Positions 16,834-26,115 of a DNA stretch of 64,000 nucleotides are shown here, piece after piece. This DNA is from Bacteriovorax sp. PP10 (GTDB lineage: Bacteria > Bdellovibrionota > Bacteriovoracia > Bacteriovoracales > Bacteriovoracaceae). A program made the position numbers and the translations under genes. The DNA is taken from the NCBI RefSeq assembly GCF_035013165.1, contig NZ_JAYGJQ010000002.1, positions 62,001 to 126,000 of the forward strand, in the 5' to 3' direction. Each line of letters starts with the position of its first letter. The first letter of the stretch is position 1. The notes below the pieces were generated by a model, which was not told where the DNA came from, did not search any database, and saw nothing but the letters and a program-made list of their open reading frames with translations.

Positions 16834-18024
16834 ATGGAAAAAATTAATCCGACACTTGAGAAAACCTTAAGTTATATGACTTATGGCTCTTTGATGATTT
16901 TGGCCCTAGGCCTTGTAACATCAACCACCCTTCTTGCTCTTTCGCATATATTGATTATTGTTCCTGCAATATATTTTCTTACTAGAGCTGATTACAAAAA
17001 TTATTCCAAGAGTGCTTGGGCCCTTCTTGCAATGACATTTATAATTATTATTTCTGTTTTGGTAAATCAAGATATAGCGATTAATGGTTACAAACCGATT
17101 TTCAAAGCTAAGTACTTTCTTTTTGGATTTTTAGCAATAGCACCTTTCTCTTGGTATTTTAAAAATAATCTTAATAAAAGAAAAATTTCTTGGCTGTTGT
17201 ATGCATTCTTTATTGCAACTACTTTTGCGACAATTGTAGGAATTTACTCTAAATATTCACTTTTTAATCCAGTGACTTTAAGAAATGTGAGTAAAGACAG
17301 AAATGCCGGACTTTTTGGAATGGTCATGAACTATGCTCATAATATGGCTTATTTTCAGATTATTATCACTTCATTAGTCTTTTATAGGAAAGAAATTCAG
17401 AAATATATTAATTCTTATTTCCTCTATATCATTTTCGCGATCAATTCAATGGGGTTATATCTTACTTACACAAGAGGTGCTTGGCTTGGATTTTTAGTAG
17501 GTATTCCTTTTTTATTTTTTAAGAATAATAAAAAATGGTTTGCAACGATCATTGTTGCTCTCGCAATTTTAGGGATAGTTGTTTACAGCGTCGCTGGAAA
17601 AAATGTGATCAGACCTCAATCAGATCAAGAAAGGTTAAGTCAGTGGCAAGCCGCTATTATGGCCTTCAAGGAAAGACCGGTTTTTGGCTATGGATATCTT
17701 AATTTTGAACAACATTCAGTTGAGATAAAAAAGCGTTATAATATTGGGCAAATTCAATTCGGTGGACATGCTCACAGCAATGTCTTTGAAATGTTAGGAA
17801 GTACAGGGGCTTTAGGACTTATTGCATTCTTTTTTTGGATTACGCTGTGGTTTTTAGAAATGTATAAGCGCACTGATGTTATTGCTAAAACTGCTTTGCC
17901 ATTTATTGTAGTCTTCTTTGTTAGTGGATTAACTCAATCTACAATCTCTTTAGGAATTAATCTATTTTTTATCATGGCCGCTTATTCAATAACTCAGATT
18001 AATATAAGAAATATTAAGAACTAG
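16834..18024 (+). CDS. O-antigen ligase (WaaL/Wzy_C) family membrane protein
   Basis: The 396-residue protein is almost entirely hydrophobic segments (about ten). The Wzy_C domain lies around YLTYTRGAWLGFLVG (about 207-221), followed by a large periplasmic loop with GYGYLNFEQHS and GGHAHSNVFEMLGSTG. The RGAW and H-x-H-x-N-x-F pattern is typical of ligases that move an undecaprenol-linked glycan onto lipid A-core. A related polymerase cannot be excluded, but separate Wzy-like proteins are present at 19104 and 44228. Its stop shares the four bases CTAG with the convergent gene. Confidence 0.8.
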   Translation: MEKINPTLEKTLSYMTYGSLMILALGLVTSTTLLALSHILIIVPAIYFLTRADYKNYSKSAWALLAMTFIIIISVLVNQDIAINGYKPIFKAKYFLFGFLAIAPFSWYFKNNLNKRKISWLLYAFFIATTFATIVGIYSKYSLFNPVTLRNVSKDRNAGLFGMVMNYAHNMAYFQIIITSLVFYRKEIQKYINSYFLYIIFAINSMGLYLTYTRGAWLGFLVGIPFLFFKNNKKWFATIIVALAILGIVVYSVAGKNVIRPQSDQERLSQWQAAIMAFKERPVFGYGYLNFEQHSVEIKKRYNIGQIQFGGHAHSNVFEMLGSTGALGLIAFFFWITLWFLEMYKRTDVIAKTALPFIVVFFVSGLTQSTISLGINLFFIMAAYSITQINIRNIKN

Positions 18025-19001
18025 TTTTTGACATGCTTAATAAAGAAAAAAATTCCGCAAAAATCAAAAATAAATGAAAAGGCGAAAAAAATAGTAAAGA
18101 CATCTGCACCATTTGGAATATCAAAGATTTTAAGCAAGCTGGCAAAGGCTACGTGGCCCACACCAATACCAGAATAAGAAATTGGTAAATTAGTTAGAAA
18201 AATACCTACAGGAACGATACACATTAACTCGAGGATATTAACTTGAGATTTTGGGGTTAATTGATAAATAATTAAGACAAAAGAGAGTGTATTCAGAATT
18301 TGTATTAATAAGCTACAGGCGAGAGTCTTTATCCAGATTTTGCGATCCTGAATAATTCCTAAAGTAAAAATTTTAAAATTAGCTATTCTTCGTTTGATGA
18401 AGTCACGTGAGGCAAATCTAGGAAGAGGTATAAAGCAAGAACTCATTTTAGAGAATATAATATTTCTAACATAAAATAGTCCTATTAGCGCTATAAGTAC
18501 CAAGTAAGAGCATATTATGAAAGTCCTTAAGGCTGGGATCTTTTCCATAATGAAAAGTCCAGAAGCCATAGAAATAAGTGCTAAACTTAAAACTGAAAAA
18601 AACTTAGAAAATATGGAAGAATAGATGAAATTATCTTTTTGCGTTAAAGAGTCCATATTCATGAATTTTTTAATTCTAAAAATATCTCCAATTACGGAAG
18701 TGGGAACAATACAATTTAAAAATAGAGATCCCCAAGAGACAGAAAGTATTTTTTTGTATTCCAAAGGACTATTTTTAGTCAATTGAGTTAAAACTTGAGT
18801 TCTATAGGAAACGATTAAAAGCTGTAAAAAGGTTAATACAAAGAAAATAAGAGCTAATTTATAATTTAACACTCCAATTTTAATATTATTCCAGTTTAGT
18901 TTGTCACTCTGCACTATCCACCAGATAAGTAAAATACTTATTACTGTTCTTATAAATAACATTATTTTGGGATTTAATTTCATTTGCACAGAGACTATCA
19001 T
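18021..19001 (-). CDS. Flippase-like membrane protein (UPF0104/LPG synthase TM-domain family)
   Basis: The protein (about 326 residues) has seven or more membrane segments. The family's conserved stretches are present: SWGSLFLNCIVPTSVIGDIFR, YSSIFSKFF and the C-terminal PISYSGIGVGHVAFASLL. This UPF0104/AglD-type family is often found in glycan loci and is thought to handle lipid-linked intermediates. Start choice is uncertain: ATG at 19001, ATG at 18983 or TTG at 19013 are all possible, and none has a good ribosome site. It is the only minus-strand gene in the first half of the locus. Confidence 0.75.
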   Translation of the reverse strand: MIVSVQMKLNPKIMLFIRTVISILLIWWIVQSDKLNWNNIKIGVLNYKLALIFFVLTFLQLLIVSYRTQVLTQLTKNSPLEYKKILSVSWGSLFLNCIVPTSVIGDIFRIKKFMNMDSLTQKDNFIYSSIFSKFFSVLSLALISMASGLFIMEKIPALRTFIICSYLVLIALIGLFYVRNIIFSKMSSCFIPLPRFASRDFIKRRIANFKIFTLGIIQDRKIWIKTLACSLLIQILNTLSFVLIIYQLTPKSQVNILELMCIVPVGIFLTNLPISYSGIGVGHVAFASLLKIFDIPNGADVFTIFFAFSFIFDFCGIFFFIKHVKN

Positions 19002-19103
19002 GTAGAAAAACAAAAAGTAAGTAAAATGGTTTAGTTAGTCTAAAACGTAAGTAGAAATTATACACAATAAAGACTTAACGAATTTTAGTATGGGTATTGA
19101 AAA

Positions 19104-20540
19104 ATGAACTTGAGTCTTGTTGCCTTATTTCGAATTATTTTTTTAGTATTTGTTGCAATTATTTTTTGCATAACCTTAAATGCCTACGTAGGTAAATGGT
19201 ATATTTATACAATATTCACCATATTGATTAATGGCTTTGTCCTCTTTGGTTTTAGAGAGAAAAAATTTTTCTTTGAAACATTTCTTGGTATTTTTATTTG
19301 GCTTGGATATTGGTTGAAGTTTTCATGTAGAGTAGCTTTTTATGAAGGTTCTTTTGTTGACCCCGTAGGGCAATTTAGCTTTCAAGGTGAAGCTTATGAT
19401 CGAGCATTAACGGTTATCATTTGTAGTGTTTTTGCCTTGTTATTGTCGTCATATGTAAGAGATAGACTGCAGTTTAACTATTCAAATAAAAAAAAATCTT
19501 CCAATAGTCAAAAAATTCCTATTAAGACCCAATATTTAAAAATTGGTTGGATATTATTTTTTCTTTTAATTGTGATAATTACCTATACCAATTTCAAATT
19601 TGGTATTTATCAAAGAGGAGTGCCTCCAAGGACATTGTTACCCCTTGGCCTGAATGGAGTTTACACTTGGCTTCTATTATTTGGAATGGCATCAATTTCT
19701 TCAGTTTTTCTTAATTATGAATTTAAGAAAAATGGTAAACCTTCATATATAGTTTTTTTTCTAGCAATTTTTGAAACATTTTTATCTAGCATTTCAATGT
19801 TAAGCCGTGGTTTTGTTTTAAACATAACGGCTCTAGGGTTAGGTACTTATGAAGAGGCAAAAAATGCAAAGATACAAATCAACATCCGTAAATTAATTCT
19901 TATTTTTATAGGTTTTCTCTTTGCGTTTTGCCTTTCTGTTTTTGCAACAAACTATATTCGTTCAGATGTTTTTCACGGACCTGAAGAAAGCATGGTTAAG
20001 TGGGAAGCCAGTGTTTTGCAGAAAGTTCAAGCGGTAGCAAAAAGTACAACGGTGTTATTTGTAGATCGCTGGGTTGGAATTGAAGGTGTAATGGCAGCAA
20101 GTAGTTATGATAAACTCGGATGGGATCTATGGAAAACAGCGTGGAAAGAAAAATTTTACAATACAGGCACGAGTTTCTACGATTTGACGTTAATTCAAAC
20201 ACCTTATGAGGCTACTAGAGTAATAGATCATCATTTTATAACATTACCTGGATTCATTGCTTTTTTCTTTTATCCTGGCTCTTATATATTTTTATTTTGT
20301 TCAATGCTGATTCTTTATATTTTAGGGATAGTTTTAGAATGGCTAGCTTATAATCTTAGTGGCGGAAATCTTATTTTATGTTCTCTTTTAGCTCAAGTTT
20401 GGGCTTATCGATATGCACATTTTGGTTATGTTCCTAAACAAACCTATCTGCTCTTTGGCTCAGTTTTGTTTAACATTTTTCTGGTTTTTATTGTTATTAA
20501 TTTTATAAAAAAAAGAAAATCAATCCTTTATGATTATTAG
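19104..20540 (+). CDS. Wzy-like polysaccharide polymerase (membrane)
   Basis: The 478-residue protein has about twelve hydrophobic segments and a long loop (about 290-380) containing RSDVFHGPEES, FVDRWVGIEG and TSFYDLTLI. The layout and length fit O-antigen/oligosaccharide repeat unit polymerases, which are poorly conserved. The gene starts a run of plus-strand genes (polymerase, MBOAT, SGNH, surface-glycan protein, ABC transporter). No enzymatic motif proves the function, so the call rests on topology and context. Confidence 0.6.
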   Translation: MNLSLVALFRIIFLVFVAIIFCITLNAYVGKWYIYTIFTILINGFVLFGFREKKFFFETFLGIFIWLGYWLKFSCRVAFYEGSFVDPVGQFSFQGEAYDRALTVIICSVFALLLSSYVRDRLQFNYSNKKKSSNSQKIPIKTQYLKIGWILFFLLIVIITYTNFKFGIYQRGVPPRTLLPLGLNGVYTWLLLFGMASISSVFLNYEFKKNGKPSYIVFFLAIFETFLSSISMLSRGFVLNITALGLGTYEEAKNAKIQINIRKLILIFIGFLFAFCLSVFATNYIRSDVFHGPEESMVKWEASVLQKVQAVAKSTTVLFVDRWVGIEGVMAASSYDKLGWDLWKTAWKEKFYNTGTSFYDLTLIQTPYEATRVIDHHFITLPGFIAFFFYPGSYIFLFCSMLILYILGIVLEWLAYNLSGGNLILCSLLAQVWAYRYAHFGYVPKQTYLLFGSVLFNIFLVFIVINFIKKRKSILYDY

Positions 20541-20549
20541 GACGTTGTA

Positions 20550-22013
20550 ATGCTTTTTAACTCTCTAGCATTTGCTATTTTTTTTCCAATTGTAACTACT
20601 TTATATTATATACTTCCTCATTCATATCGCTGGGGAATGTTGTTAGCAGCGAGCTGCTTCTTCTATATGTGGCTGGTCCCTAAATATATTCTTATTTTGC
20701 TACTTACAATTGTTGTTGATTATGTCGCTGGGATAAAAATTGAAGAATCGACCGGGAAAAAGAAAAAGTGGTGGTTATATTTTAGTATTATTACAACCTG
20801 CTTAATTCTTTTCTTTTTTAAATATTTCAATTTTTTTAGCATTAACAGTGCAAAAACTTTAACAATGCTAGGGTGGAATTATTCACCGATGTTGTTAAAT
20901 TTTTTACTGCCAGTTGGACTATCATTTCATACTTTTCAAAGTTTAAGCTACGTTATTGAAGTTTATCGAGGTGAGCAAAAGGCAGAGAGACATTTTGGTA
21001 TTTATTCACTCTACGTTATGTTTTATCCGCAGTTGGTTGCAGGGCCAATTGAACGTCCTCAGAATTTACTTTGGCAGTTTCATAAGAAACATTCATTTGA
21101 ATACGATAATATTGTTAAAGGACTCAGGCAAATAGCTTGGGGATTGTTTAAAAAGGCTGTTATTGCGGATCGTTTAAGTATTCTGGTAAATAATGTCTAT
21201 TCAAACCCTGGAGAGCAATCAGGACTAGCTTTAACAATTGCAACTGTCTTTTTTGCTTTTCAAATTTATTGTGATTTTTCTGGTTATTCCGATATGGCAA
21301 TTGGCTCAGCCAAAGTCATGGGCTTTAAGCTTATGACTAATTTTAATACACCATACTTTTCAAAAACAATCTCAGAGTTTTGGAAAAGATGGCACATCTC
21401 TCTGTCGACTTGGTTTAAAGATTACGTTTACATCCCTATGGGAGGAAATCGTTGCAGCGAGCCTCGCATTTATACTAATTTGTTTATTACATTCCTTTTG
21501 AGTGGTCTATGGCATGGAGCAAATTGGACATATATTTTCTGGGGAGGAATCAATGGTGTGTACTTAGTCTTTGCCTTGATTAAAAATAAATTTGTAAAAC
21601 AAGACTTACATCGTCACAAATGGTTCAATGTGTTTGTCACATTCGCTTTAATTTGTTTCTCATGGATTTTCTTTAGGGCCAATAACATTGAAGATGCTTT
21701 TACAGTAATTAAAGGGCTTGGATCAGGTTATTCGAGCTTGTTTTCAAATATTAGACAGCATGGATTCTCATTAATTGCCCAAGATACTTTCTTAGGATTA
21801 AAGATGGGGATGAGCTTCTATAATTTTGCTTTCTCATTACTGCTAATTGCTTTGCTTGTCGTACTGGAACGTTTTCACCAGTTGTATCCATTTCAAAAAA
21901 TATGTGATGAAAAGCCAGCATGGATACGTTGGAGTGCATACTATGTAATCGTAATTGTCATTATTTTAAGCGGAGTTTTTGGTGGAAATCACTTCATTTA
22001 TTTTCAATTCTAG
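20550..22013 (+). CDS. MBOAT O-acyltransferase (AlgI-like)
   Basis: The 487-residue membrane protein matches the AlgI branch of MBOAT enzymes: FFKYFNFF, LPVGLSFHTFQSLSYVIEVYRGE, QLVAGPIERP, the cytoplasmic re-entrant WKRWHISLSTWFKDYVYIP, and SGLWHGANWTYI with the catalytic His at about 322. These proteins move acetyl or other acyl groups across the membrane onto exported polysaccharide. The gene starts 9 bases after the polymerase gene and overlaps the next gene, an SGNH-type partner, by 35 bases. An O-acetylation function on the surface glycan is a strong inference. Confidence 0.92.
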   Translation: MLFNSLAFAIFFPIVTTLYYILPHSYRWGMLLAASCFFYMWLVPKYILILLLTIVVDYVAGIKIEESTGKKKKWWLYFSIITTCLILFFFKYFNFFSINSAKTLTMLGWNYSPMLLNFLLPVGLSFHTFQSLSYVIEVYRGEQKAERHFGIYSLYVMFYPQLVAGPIERPQNLLWQFHKKHSFEYDNIVKGLRQIAWGLFKKAVIADRLSILVNNVYSNPGEQSGLALTIATVFFAFQIYCDFSGYSDMAIGSAKVMGFKLMTNFNTPYFSKTISEFWKRWHISLSTWFKDYVYIPMGGNRCSEPRIYTNLFITFLLSGLWHGANWTYIFWGGINGVYLVFALIKNKFVKQDLHRHKWFNVFVTFALICFSWIFFRANNIEDAFTVIKGLGSGYSSLFSNIRQHGFSLIAQDTFLGLKMGMSFYNFAFSLLLIALLVVLERFHQLYPFQKICDEKPAWIRWSAYYVIVIVIILSGVFGGNHFIYFQF

Positions 22014-23079
22014 TAAAAAAGATTTGTGGAAGTTAACTATTAAGATTCTAGCCTTTACACCATTACTATTGCTAATTGTATTAGCAAATCTTTATATTGA
22101 TCCGGCCAATATATATCGTAAAAAAAGTTACGAAGATGGAATGGGAAAACTATTAGCATCTGGTCAGAATGTTGGAAACTTTGGTGACTGTGATGAGCGG
22201 TTAGTCCAAAAGTATTTTATCGAACACCTCTCTCGTCCAATTGATACAATTATTCTTGGATCTTCTCGCTCAATGCAAATTGGGAAAAATATTTTTCCTG
22301 AAAATGTCATTAATAACTCTGTTTCTGGAGGCGTTTTAGAAGATTACTTAGCGATTTATTATAACTATTACATGAAAAATACTAATCTTAAAAAGGTAGT
22401 TATTGGAATTGATCCATGGTTGTTCAATGGAAAAGGGCAAGAGGTCAGATGGCAGTCTTATGAAGACGATGTCAAAGCAATGAAAGCTAAATTAGGTGAA
22501 AAAAATCACTTTAAATTTAAAGATTTAATTTCTGAAAAATATCTGAATATTATTTCACTAAGTTATTTTCAAGAATCTATCTTGAGTCTTTTCTCTGCAA
22601 GGAAAACTCATGATTATATAGCCACGAATGAAATAGAGGCTGATTACATGATTAAGGTTTCAGATGGCCGTTTAATTTATGATAAAAAGAGAAGAGAGAT
22701 AAGTACTGAAAAAGCAGAAGAGGCTGCAAAGGTCTATGGTAGCGAAAAAGTCGTCTATGGTTTTAGTGATTTCGTCGAAGTAGATCCTAAATTAAAAAAG
22801 ATGCTCGAAAACTTTATCCATTTCATGCAGAATAAAGGAATTAAAGTTGTCATTTTTCTTTCACCATATCATCCCACAACTTATAAAATGCTTATCACTA
22901 GAAGTGATACGAAAATTCTCCTTAAAGTAAGTGAATTTTTAGATGATTTAGCAAAAAGAAATAATGTAGAATTAGTCGGTAGTTACAATCCTGAAGATCT
23001 TGGACTCGATGGAGGAATGTTTTTTGATGGTATGCACCCCAAAGGGGAAGCAGTGGAAAAAATATTTCGAAGAAAATGA
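21979..23079 (+). CDS. SGNH/AlgJ-like membrane-anchored partner of the MBOAT protein
   Basis: The 366-residue protein has one N-terminal membrane anchor (about 18-40; ILAFTPLLLLIVLANLYI) and a periplasmic domain. The domain shows LGSSRSMQIG (about 93-102), carrying the nucleophile-type Ser, and a C-terminal DGMHPKGEA block with the Asp-x-x-His pair. Such proteins take the acyl group from an MBOAT partner and transfer it to sugar hydroxyls. The start is non-ATG (TTG at 21979 behind CGGAG; GTG at 21982 is possible), which overlaps the MBOAT gene and implies coupled translation. Confidence 0.8.
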   Translation: MVEITSFIFNSSKKDLWKLTIKILAFTPLLLLIVLANLYIDPANIYRKKSYEDGMGKLLASGQNVGNFGDCDERLVQKYFIEHLSRPIDTIILGSSRSMQIGKNIFPENVINNSVSGGVLEDYLAIYYNYYMKNTNLKKVVIGIDPWLFNGKGQEVRWQSYEDDVKAMKAKLGEKNHFKFKDLISEKYLNIISLSYFQESILSLFSARKTHDYIATNEIEADYMIKVSDGRLIYDKKRREISTEKAEEAAKVYGSEKVVYGFSDFVEVDPKLKKMLENFIHFMQNKGIKVVIFLSPYHPTTYKMLITRSDTKILLKVSEFLDDLAKRNNVELVGSYNPEDLGLDGGMFFDGMHPKGEAVEKIFRRK

Positions 23080-23109
23080 TTTGCATCACAAATAGGTTTA
23101 AATATAGAA

Positions 23110-24270
23110 ATGAATATTGGAAAAAAACTCAAGTCGTTATTACAAAAGAATAAAAAATATTTTAATTACTTGAAGCATCTCACTTTGAAGTATCCAAAAA
23201 AAAATGATCTGCTTGTCTATGATGTTGTAGGAAGTGAGGAAATAAAAAAAATTCTCTTCCCCGATAGAGACTTTACTGTTTTAGCTGTTCGTGGGGAATG
23301 GTTTTCTGTTCATCCTATTTTAATTATAAAGGTTTTATATTACACAGTGATTAAAAAAATTAGACTTAGAATGTCTTATGACTTGGCTTTTATTTCACTA
23401 GTAAAACCTAAACTTCTGATTACTTTAATTGATAACAATCACAATTTTCACAGATTGGCTAAATATTACAAAAGTGAGTTTGTATGCATTCAAAATGGGT
23501 TTCGCTCACATAATTGCGCTAAAGAGTTTGATGAAATTCCAACGCTGTTTTGTTTTGGTAAAAGAGATATTGATCTTTATAAAGATCATGGAGTTAAACT
23601 CAATGAAACTTTTCCAATAGGATCAATTCGCTCGAGTTATTTTTTGAAAGATATTGCGCCGACTTTAGAAAATAAACCAACTTACGATATTTGTCTCATT
23701 TCCGAGTATCTCTTTGGAATGGAAAAACCAGATTATGAAGTGACAGAAGAAGGCGTTCGCCTGTTGTACGAATGGACTTTCATCTTGTCAGATTATATTA
23801 AAAGATATCTTGATGGTAAAAATCTTCGAATGGTTATTGCTGGCAGGCAAAGATCAACAGAGAGCGCTGGTGAAAAAGAATTTTATAAAAAATATTTTGG
23901 AAACAATGTAGAGGTTTTTCCATCGGATAAAGAATATTTAAATTCTTATCGCTTGTCTTATAAAAGTTCTTTAGTGGTTTCCTACTGTTCAACTTTAGGT
24001 TTTGAAGCCTTGAGTTGGGGGAAAAAGGTCTTGTTTTTTCCACATCCAGATGAAAAAAACTTAGCAGTGGATCATTCAAAGTCTAGATTTTTCAAAACTC
24101 AAATTGGAACTTTTGAAGAATTTGAAAGTAAAATGAATACCCTATTATTTAATCTTTCATTGGATCAGTTTGAAGAAGAAGTAGCTAAAGACAAAGAATA
24201 TTTTATGTCAAATCATCTAGACACTTATAAAATTATCAAGTCTTATGTAGATAAGATTCTAGACAATTAA
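23110..24270 (+). CDS. Surface carbohydrate biosynthesis protein, GT-B-like, unrecognised subfamily
   Basis: The 386-residue soluble protein has no firm family match from memory. Its layout resembles a GT-B or CDP-glycerol-transferase-like fold. There is an N-terminal Rossmann half with LITLIDNNHNFHRLA and CIQNGFRSH. The C-terminal half has VVSYCSTLGFEALSWGKKVLFFPHPD, the nucleotide-binding style Ser/Thr-x-x-Glu-Ala segment. Similar proteins are seen in polysaccharide loci of Leptospira and marine bacteria. It sits between the acylation pair and the ABC transporter. A transferase role is inference. Confidence 0.55.
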   Translation: MNIGKKLKSLLQKNKKYFNYLKHLTLKYPKKNDLLVYDVVGSEEIKKILFPDRDFTVLAVRGEWFSVHPILIIKVLYYTVIKKIRLRMSYDLAFISLVKPKLLITLIDNNHNFHRLAKYYKSEFVCIQNGFRSHNCAKEFDEIPTLFCFGKRDIDLYKDHGVKLNETFPIGSIRSSYFLKDIAPTLENKPTYDICLISEYLFGMEKPDYEVTEEGVRLLYEWTFILSDYIKRYLDGKNLRMVIAGRQRSTESAGEKEFYKKYFGNNVEVFPSDKEYLNSYRLSYKSSLVVSYCSTLGFEALSWGKKVLFFPHPDEKNLAVDHSKSRFFKTQIGTFEEFESKMNTLLFNLSLDQFEEEVAKDKEYFMSNHLDTYKIIKSYVDKILDN

Positions 24271-24324
24271 TAGACTGAGTTCTGATAAGGCCATAGTACT
24301 AATCTTTTTAATAGGTATTTTCTC

Positions 24325-25983
24325 ATGTTTAACAAGTTAATAAAATTTAAAAAATTTATTGGTTTAGAAGCGTGGAAGTATTTTTGGATATCTGCTTGTA
24401 TCGGAATTTTTTGGTTTGCCGTAGAATCATCTTTTATCCTTATTATGCAGGGATTTCTTTTTACTATTGGATTGTTATCCCGAGAACAGGCTATCTTGCC
24501 AAGTTGGTATCCTGTTGGCCTTACCTCATCAGTTGTAATGTTAGTTTTGTTTGGAGTTTTTAGAGCGTCTATTTATATGCTAAAAACCCATTTTGCTAGC
24601 CTGACTCAGCTTTCATTTACAAGCAGACAAAGAATTAATTTATTATCCTTTGGCTTAAAAAATGCGCATTTGATTTCATCTAAAGAGCTCGTGTCTATAT
24701 TTACTGAAATCACTTCTCAATCAGGAGTTGTAATCTACAACTCTTCTATGTTGATAAATACATTACTTTCCGCATTCCTTTTTTTCCTAACTGGAATGAA
24801 GCTCGCTCCCTATGAGATGATGGTGGGGGTTTTCTTTTTAGCACTATTTCTTTTTCCCCTGAAGTACATAACTAGAAGAATAAATGGGTATGGTGTTGGA
24901 CTAGTTCAAGAGTGGGAAAATTTAAGTGAATCTCTTTTGAGAGGACTAAAAAATAATTTTTTTCTTTCAATTTACAATCAAGTTGATAATGAAATATCGA
25001 GAGGAAATACTAGTTTAGATAACTATAAGAGGCACTACCTAAGTTACTCATTGGTGGCGGGGTTTGCCAGTGCATTTCCACTTTTAATTGGAGTGGTAAT
25101 TTTAAGTTTGATTACTTATTTAAGTGTAAAATATTTTAATACAGAAGCTATTAAATTAGTGTCGTTCTTTTATATTTTTATCAGACTTGCGCAAGCTGCA
25201 AGTGAAGTTAACGCAACGGCTGCGAGCCTCAAATTAAATATTCCTGGACTAAAAATTTTATATAATTGGAATAAGCAAATGGATATTGCAAATTCTCAAA
25301 AAGTAGAAAAGAAAATGATCATTGATGATCAGAAAATTGATTTTGAATTGGTTAATGTTTCTTTTGGATTCAATGATCAAAAAATTCTTTTTAAAGATCT
25401 GAATTTCAAGGTTAGACAGTCGGAGATGTTATTGATCAAGGGAGAGTCTGGAGTCGGGAAAAGTACACTTTTGTCAATAATTTTAGGACTGCGTGTGCCA
25501 ACTAAAGGTGAGGTTCGAATTAACTCTCACTCATCAAAGACCGTTCTTTTTGATCTTCACAGAGTTCTTGCCTATGTAGGACCTGAGCCTTATTTAATCC
25601 AAGGCTCAATCCGCGACAACTTAACCTATGGCTTGGATCGAGATGTTATTGTGAGAGATGAGGATTTGTGGGAGGCACTTCGCCTAATGGGCCTTGAAGA
25701 GTTGGTTAAGGAGCTTCCCGGACAATTAAAAGAAGTAGTAAATGACATACCGCAACTGTCTACTGGTCAGAAGCAAAGGCTATCTTTTGCACGTGCGATT
25801 GTGAGGAAACCATCATTTCTAATTCTCGATGAAGCTACAGCAAATCTTGACCTTACTACAGAGAGGAAAATCATCAGTAATTTGAAGAGCGTTCTTCAAA
25901 ACTGTACAAGCATTGTAGTGACTCACAAGAATTCTTTTGACGATGTAGCAACTTATCATCTTGATCTCAATGTTAAAAAGTAG
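24325..25983 (+). CDS. ABC transporter, fused permease and ATPase (PglK/MsbA-like)
   Basis: The 552-residue half-transporter has an N-terminal membrane domain (to about 310) and a C-terminal ATPase. The ATPase has Walker A GESGVGKST (about 373-381), signature LSTGQKQRLSFARA (about 478-491), Walker B LILDEATANLD and H-loop THKN (about 532-535). No Wzx-type flippase is recognised in the locus, so this protein may flip lipid-linked oligosaccharide as PglK does. A role in export of another envelope compound is also possible. A remnant of a similar C-terminus lies about 60 bp downstream. Confidence 0.82.
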   Translation: MFNKLIKFKKFIGLEAWKYFWISACIGIFWFAVESSFILIMQGFLFTIGLLSREQAILPSWYPVGLTSSVVMLVLFGVFRASIYMLKTHFASLTQLSFTSRQRINLLSFGLKNAHLISSKELVSIFTEITSQSGVVIYNSSMLINTLLSAFLFFLTGMKLAPYEMMVGVFFLALFLFPLKYITRRINGYGVGLVQEWENLSESLLRGLKNNFFLSIYNQVDNEISRGNTSLDNYKRHYLSYSLVAGFASAFPLLIGVVILSLITYLSVKYFNTEAIKLVSFFYIFIRLAQAASEVNATAASLKLNIPGLKILYNWNKQMDIANSQKVEKKMIIDDQKIDFELVNVSFGFNDQKILFKDLNFKVRQSEMLLIKGESGVGKSTLLSIILGLRVPTKGEVRINSHSSKTVLFDLHRVLAYVGPEPYLIQGSIRDNLTYGLDRDVIVRDEDLWEALRLMGLEELVKELPGQLKEVVNDIPQLSTGQKQRLSFARAIVRKPSFLILDEATANLDLTTERKIISNLKSVLQNCTSIVVTHKNSFDDVATYHLDLNVKK

Positions 25984-26044
25984 AATAGTTTAAATGGCTA
26001 CCGGCGTCACCGCGGTTCAATAGCAGAAGATACTGTTGACTCTA

Positions 26045-26066
26045 GTGACTCATAAAAATTCATTTG
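26045..26066 (+). pseudogene. Remnant of an ABC-transporter ATPase C-terminus
   Basis: These 22 bases match 25918-25939 (the H-loop codons of the ABC gene) at 19 positions, and the reading VTHKNSF is preserved because the three differences are silent. The flanking sequence no longer aligns. It looks like a trace of a duplicated or displaced ABC ATPase gene end in the gap before the nonulosonate genes. Confidence 0.45.
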
Positions 26067-26115
26067 TTAAGATATCAAATCTATTATGGGTGTATTTAGT
26101 TAAAGGTATTTTCCA

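Noticed and set aside
18021-18024. CTAG serving as stop codon for both convergent genes.
   Set aside because: It is true but simply economical packing of two tail-to-tail genes; no function needs to be assumed.
23195-23204. Poly-A runs of 9 bases (also near 19491) as phase-variation tracts.
   Set aside because: A-runs of this size are expected in AT-rich Lys/Asn codons and are far less telling than the poly-C run at 46180.
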